Assembly (NCBI GenBank): GCA_016935475.1
Contig: JAFGQV010000176.1
Coordinates: 1-38,034 of the forward strand
DNA: 38,034 nt
Direction: 5' to 3'
Origin: Methanosarcinaceae archaeon
GTDB lineage: Archaea; Halobacteriota; Methanosarcinia; Methanosarcinales; Methanosarcinaceae
Shown here: positions 34,734 through 38,034 of the stretch, piece after piece
Numbering within the stretch: position 1 is the stretch's first letter
How the letters are laid out: the number at the start of each line of letters is the position of its first letter
Translations under genes and position numbers: made by a program
Notes under the pieces: model-generated
What the model was told of the DNA's origin: nothing
Seen by the model: only the letters and a program-made list of their open reading frames with translations
Databases searched by the model: none

Positions 34734-35711
34734 TCAATTTTTCCAGAAATCCCGGTTCCTGTCCGCATCCACGACCTCCTGAAGTTCCTCAGGGTAGGGA
34801 TTGAACAGTGCATCATCGATGATTCCGGATTCATCGAATCTCATGACGTATGATCTCAATATCTCTATCAATCCCTCATATCCGATGAGGTTCTTCTCAT
34901 ACTTATTGATCACCTCTTTGAGGAAATCGATCTGATCTTCGGGTATCCGGTCTGATATCCGTGAGATGATCTCTTTTACTGTCCGTATGATGGAATCAGA
35001 TGTATGAGGATTCGAAAAAATGCTTTTAAGAAATTCCCCATAGTCCATAAAGATCTCATCGATAATTCTCTCCTGCCTGTTCGAAAGAAAATCATCCGAA
35101 TGGCTGCGGTTCTCATGATGATATGACATGAACAGATAACGATTCATGTGGTCAAATTCGACCAGTTCCTCTATCTGTCGTCCCTGTTTTATTTCCCGGA
35201 ACGCTGCAAAAGTGAAGAGATGGATCAGGAAATGGTTCCTTATCTTCCTATTCGTTAACCTGTCTTCCTCTTCCATGGGATAACCAGAGTATTTCTCCAT
35301 TATCTGCTCTGCAAAGAGCCCGCTCCCTTTTTCAATAACAGCCGCATCCTTTATCCCTGAGTATACCTTTATTTCCCTGATCCCGATGGTTGGAGACCTC
35401 GATTTGAATATGAATCCATCAACCTCCGGAAGACCTTCCAGAAAAGCAGTGGTGAATTCCCTCATCTCTTCGGTCACATCCCTCCCTGTTTTGGGCTGGA
35501 CCAGTCTCTTTTCACCATTGATCTTAACGATACGTATCGTGTCCCTCGGGACCCCGAGACCTATCTCCACCTCAGGGCAGACCTTGATGTACTCAACAAA
35601 CGGTTCAAGGTCCCGTACGATCTTGGAAGGCATGACCTGTGCATTATACCTGACCTTCCCAAACTCAAGACATTTGCTCACCAGCACAACAGGTTTTGGA
35701 AATCGTTTCAT
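34734..35711 (-). CDS. DUF523-DUF1722 (YbgA-like) protein
   Basis: 325 residues. The N-terminal DUF523 domain (about 5-150) has VSKCLEFGKVRYNA and CPEVEIGLGVPRDTIRI. The C-terminal DUF1722 domain (about 190-310, all helical) is the YbgA-like part. Genes of this type are often next to photolyase, as here (19 bp downstream of it). A role in photolyase function or in nucleotide/tRNA sulphur chemistry has been suggested for the parts. The exact activity is not established. A strong GGTGGTGAT site precedes the ATG. Confidence 0.85.
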   Translation of the reverse strand: MKRFPKPVVLVSKCLEFGKVRYNAQVMPSKIVRDLEPFVEYIKVCPEVEIGLGVPRDTIRIVKINGEKRLVQPKTGRDVTEEMREFTTAFLEGLPEVDGFIFKSRSPTIGIREIKVYSGIKDAAVIEKGSGLFAEQIMEKYSGYPMEEEDRLTNRKIRNHFLIHLFTFAAFREIKQGRQIEELVEFDHMNRYLFMSYHHENRSHSDDFLSNRQERIIDEIFMDYGEFLKSIFSNPHTSDSIIRTVKEIISRISDRIPEDQIDFLKEVINKYEKNLIGYEGLIEILRSYVMRFDESGIIDDALFNPYPEELQEVVDADRNRDFWKN

Positions 35712-35730
35712 GTTATCACCACCAGAGTTT

Positions 35731-37140
35731 TCACCTCATTGACCTGAACATAACAAGGCTCCTGTTCCTTTCCACTGCATGGTCGACAATCTGAGGGGGA
35801 TAATCCACATCTTCAGGGGGAGGTCGCTTTTCCAGCTTATGTATCGATGCTGCATCAAGACTACCCAGTTCAGGCAACCATTTCCTGATATATTCGCAAT
35901 CCGGGTCGTATTTCTTCTGCTGGAGCCAGGGGTTGAATATGCGGAAGAATGGTTGCGCATCCGCACCTGTTGAGGCTGACCACTGCCAGTTCCCGTTGTT
36001 CACACAGGGGTCGTAGTCCACGAGCTTGCTGGCAAAATACCTCTCGCCTAATCGCCAGTCGATGTGCAAATCCTTCACAAGGAACGATGCCGTTATCATC
36101 CTCACCCGGTTGTGCATGAATCCGGTGGTGTTTAGTTCCCTCATGCCGGCATCGACTATGGGGTAGCCTGTTTTCCCACTGCACCATGCATTAAAGGATT
36201 CGGGAGCATTGTCCCACAGGATGCCATCGTACTTCTGCTTGAACGCAGACGTAAAAACATGCGGGAACTCCGACGCAACGTGTGTGAAGAAATCGCGCCA
36301 GTGCAATTCATTGATCAGGGTATGACCGGCTCCGAGTTCGTCTCTCACAGAATGGTAGAACTCCCGTATCGAGATGGTGCCGAATTTATTGTGGGCTGAC
36401 AGCCCCGTCGTTCCCTGCAAGGAAGGGTAATCCCTGTCGTGGTCATAATTCTTAAAAGCTGCAAGGTCTTCCAGAACTGCTAAAGCATTGCTCCTGCCGC
36501 CCCGCACAAATATCTGCTTGTTTTCGGGTATTTTCATCTCCACCGGGATGTCGGTATCAGCCATATCGAGTTTTCCGGCATAGAAATTGCTGCCCTGCAC
36601 ACTCTGAACTCCCTTCACCCTTTGCACCATTACAGGAAGGGGCACTTCCATTTTTGAAGAAGCCCGGAAGAACTGGGTGAAAACGACATACGGTGTTCCC
36701 TTCTTCGTAAGGGCAGTGCCGGGTTCGTGGAGCAGGGAGTCGTGGAACTGGTGGAAAGCAGCACCTGAAGCCGAACAGACATTGCTGATTTCCTCGTCCC
36801 TTTTCCTGCTGAAGGGCGTGTAATCGGCATTCACGAAAACCGCATCGATCTTCATCTTTCTGATGAGTTTGCCGATAACGTCCTCAGGCAATCCCGAAAG
36901 GAAATACATCTTTCCGTTCCTTTCTTTGAACTGCTTCTTGAGGTCTTCAAGGGACTCGACCATGAACTGGAAGGCATTGTGGTTGAAGTTCTTTTTGCTT
37001 TTCCCGGAGAGCCGGGGGTCGAATATGAAACATGGGATCACCTCGTCCGAACGGTTGAGGGCTTCCATAAGAGCTGTGTTATCATCGATCCGAAGGTCCC
37101 GCCTGAAGACAAAAAGAGACCTGTGATATCGTTCCGGCAC
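35731..37140 (-). CDS. phrB: Deoxyribodipyrimidine photolyase (class I)
   Basis: 469 residues, full length. This flavoenzyme uses blue light to split cyclobutane pyrimidine dimers in DNA. The N-terminal antenna domain starts LFVFRRDLRIDDNTAL. The C-terminal FAD domain contains ELHWRDFFTHV, MHNRVRMITASFLVKDL and NNGNWQWSASTGADAQPFFRIFNP, the class I signature with the substrate-contacting and FAD-binding residues in place. The start is GTG at 37140, overlapping the upstream SOUL gene stop by one base. It is the middle gene of a three-gene operon. Presence in a supposedly anaerobic archaeon is not unusual for the Methanosarcinales. Confidence 0.94.
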   Translation of the reverse strand: MPERYHRSLFVFRRDLRIDDNTALMEALNRSDEVIPCFIFDPRLSGKSKKNFNHNAFQFMVESLEDLKKQFKERNGKMYFLSGLPEDVIGKLIRKMKIDAVFVNADYTPFSRKRDEEISNVCSASGAAFHQFHDSLLHEPGTALTKKGTPYVVFTQFFRASSKMEVPLPVMVQRVKGVQSVQGSNFYAGKLDMADTDIPVEMKIPENKQIFVRGGRSNALAVLEDLAAFKNYDHDRDYPSLQGTTGLSAHNKFGTISIREFYHSVRDELGAGHTLINELHWRDFFTHVASEFPHVFTSAFKQKYDGILWDNAPESFNAWCSGKTGYPIVDAGMRELNTTGFMHNRVRMITASFLVKDLHIDWRLGERYFASKLVDYDPCVNNGNWQWSASTGADAQPFFRIFNPWLQQKKYDPDCEYIRKWLPELGSLDAASIHKLEKRPPPEDVDYPPQIVDHAVERNRSLVMFRSMR

Positions 37141-37646
37141 TATTCGACCTCTATGGCGACTTCATTTCTCTTGATCTCGGGAGGGGTCCAGGGCGGGTCA
37201 TACATCATAAGGAAGAACTCACCCTTCGTTTTGATCCCCTTCTCGTTGAGCTTTTTATCAAGTTTCGCCCTGTTTTTTTTAAAGACTGGACCTTTCGCAT
37301 ATCCTGAAAAGGTGATCGTTGCCACTTTTCTAGGCGGCATCTCATGGATGAGTATGTCGCTCCTGTCAGGCTCAGGAGCGCTGTGAATGTCATAGCCCTG
37401 TGGCAGCACGAAGGACATGTCAATAGAACCATGCTTTGGTAATATGATCACCGGGGCTGTCATACTGATCGTGGTTTTCTGCCTGTTCTTACCGAAGATA
37501 TACCCTGCAAGAACCCGGAAACCAGAATCTGAATCATTAGATACCGTCGATATCAGTGTCAGTTCCCCGTACTGCCTGATCTCAACCCTGTCACCAAGCT
37601 CTTCGATTACATCATATTCAGCGTGTTCAACTTTCTCAGCTGTCAT
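37140..37646 (-). CDS. SOUL family haem-binding protein
   Basis: 168 residues of the SOUL/HBP family (PF04832). It starts VEHAEYDVIEELGDRVEIRQYGE, has GKNRQKTTISMTAPVII in the centre, and ends with YDPPWTPPEIKRNEVAIEVE. All three are family hallmarks. Eukaryotic members bind haem and other tetrapyrroles. Archaeal members are uncharacterised. It leads the operon with photolyase. A SOUL protein in the same window as CobN is notable, but it lies on the far side of the tRNA scar, so any link is speculative. The stop is TAG. Confidence 0.9.
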   Translation of the reverse strand: MTAEKVEHAEYDVIEELGDRVEIRQYGELTLISTVSNDSDSGFRVLAGYIFGKNRQKTTISMTAPVIILPKHGSIDMSFVLPQGYDIHSAPEPDRSDILIHEMPPRKVATITFSGYAKGPVFKKNRAKLDKKLNEKGIKTKGEFFLMMYDPPWTPPEIKRNEVAIEVE

Positions 37647-37949
37647 TGATACATAAACCCCCTTTATAGTTCATATCACTGCAAAGTATCGTTACTGTTG
37701 ATACCGCAGGAAGTGTTCATATTTTTCGATACTATCAGGTTAGCTTGAAGACTTAAAAGGTTTATCTGAAAGTTGGATAATATAGTATTTTGGATTATTC
37801 AAACAAAAAAATCATTTTTGTCTATAAGGAATAAATTAATTTGTTTTATATAGTTTTATTCTAAAATGATAATTTAATGGAAGAAAAAGTTCTTAATAGG
37901 TTAAATGATGAATATCAAAGAATTTATAAATAAACCCGAAGTGCGGGAT
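37647..37949. other. AT-rich region between SOUL gene and right-hand repeat
   Basis: About 300 bp with no supported gene. An 18-codon frame at 37877-37933 stops just before the repeat and may be the start of a gene broken by the insertion. A CCCG-loop-CGGG hairpin (37935-37947) lies directly at the repeat boundary. Confidence 0.4.
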
Positions 37950-38032
37950 TTATAGTTATGAACGAAAGTTTTATTACTAATTGATAACAATTTTATTTTA
38001 TGGCAAGACCAGAGGGGATATTGATTGAACGG
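37950..38032 (+). repeat. Right copy of 83-bp terminal inverted repeat (probable IS end)
   Basis: Exact reverse complement of bases 1-83. It begins TTATAGTTATGAACGAAAG and leads into an outward-reading frame. The two copies face away from each other, so the whole window lies between inverted copies of the same element. Confidence 0.8.
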
Positions 38033-38034
38033 CC
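38000..38034 (+). CDS. Start of the repeated outward-reading gene (partial, putative transposase)
   Basis: The ATG at 38000 opens MARPEGILIER before the window ends. It is identical to the frame on the minus strand at bases 1-33. There is too little sequence to name a family. Confidence 0.4.
   Translation, partial: MARPEGILIER

Noticed and set aside
1-38034. CRISPR arrays, rRNA genes or a replication origin
   Set aside because: No regularly spaced direct repeats, no rRNA-like sequence and no Cdc6/origin-type repeats were seen.

Overview
The window looks like a chromosomal piece of a euryarchaeon, most probably from the Methanosarcinales/ANME-2 neighbourhood. This is inferred from gene content, not from a marker gene. 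The reasons are Shine-Dalgarno sites of the GGTGATC type, archaeal TATA-like promoters, several secreted proteins with PGF-CTERM-like (archaeosortase) tails, a methanogen-style cysteine-rich CobN, and a large set of DUF3344 surface proteins. Species cannot be named. Both ends run into the same 83-bp sequence in opposite orientation, each carrying the start of an outward-reading MARPEG... reading frame. The segment is therefore bounded by inverted copies of a multicopy element, probably an IS.

Layout: (1) 162-5495, minus strand: cobN followed by an ABC-2 type exporter (ATPase and permease), with a small gene relic and a 20-bp palindrome upstream. (2) 6077-12755, plus strand: one tightly packed, overlapping six-gene operon of two DUF3344 proteins, a MacB/LolD-type ABC ATPase and FtsX-like permease, a third DUF3344 protein, and an ECF-like substrate-binding (S) membrane protein that carries its own extracytoplasmic beta-sandwich. 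(3) 12884-15635: the matching ECF ATPase (fused A-A', minus) and EcfT (plus), divergently transcribed. (4) 16260-29425, plus strand: eight exported proteins. They include a cohesin-DUF3344 protein, a DUF3344-dockerin protein, an 880-residue protein with two cohesins, one DUF3344 and a dockerin, a small membrane-anchored cohesin, a double-DUF3344 protein, and others sharing a C-terminal module. (5) 29887-31899: a fused ChlI/ChlD-type AAA+/VWA chelatase motor, the expected partner of CobN. (6) 31861-33326: a tyrosine recombinase next to a 3' fragment of tRNA-Leu(UAA), i.e. an attachment-site scar. (7) 33419-37646, minus strand: ordinary-looking genes, namely a small zinc ribbon, a methyltransferase, and a SOUL / photolyase / DUF523-DUF1722 operon.

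Working model (inference): regions 1-5 form one surface-to-cytoplasm system. Ten DUF3344 domains in nine genes are displayed on the cell, some assembled by cohesin-dockerin pairing and anchored by C-terminal tails. An ECF importer and a MacB-like transporter sit in the membrane. CobN plus the ChlI/ChlD motor, which act on metals in tetrapyrroles, work inside. The arrangement resembles in outline the bacterial haem-uptake loci that contain a CobN-like protein (HmuS). A tetrapyrrole, corrinoid or metal is therefore the most reasonable guess at the substrate, but nothing in the sequence proves it. The recombinase and tRNA scar on the right flank suggest that the cluster may lie in, or next to, an integrated element.
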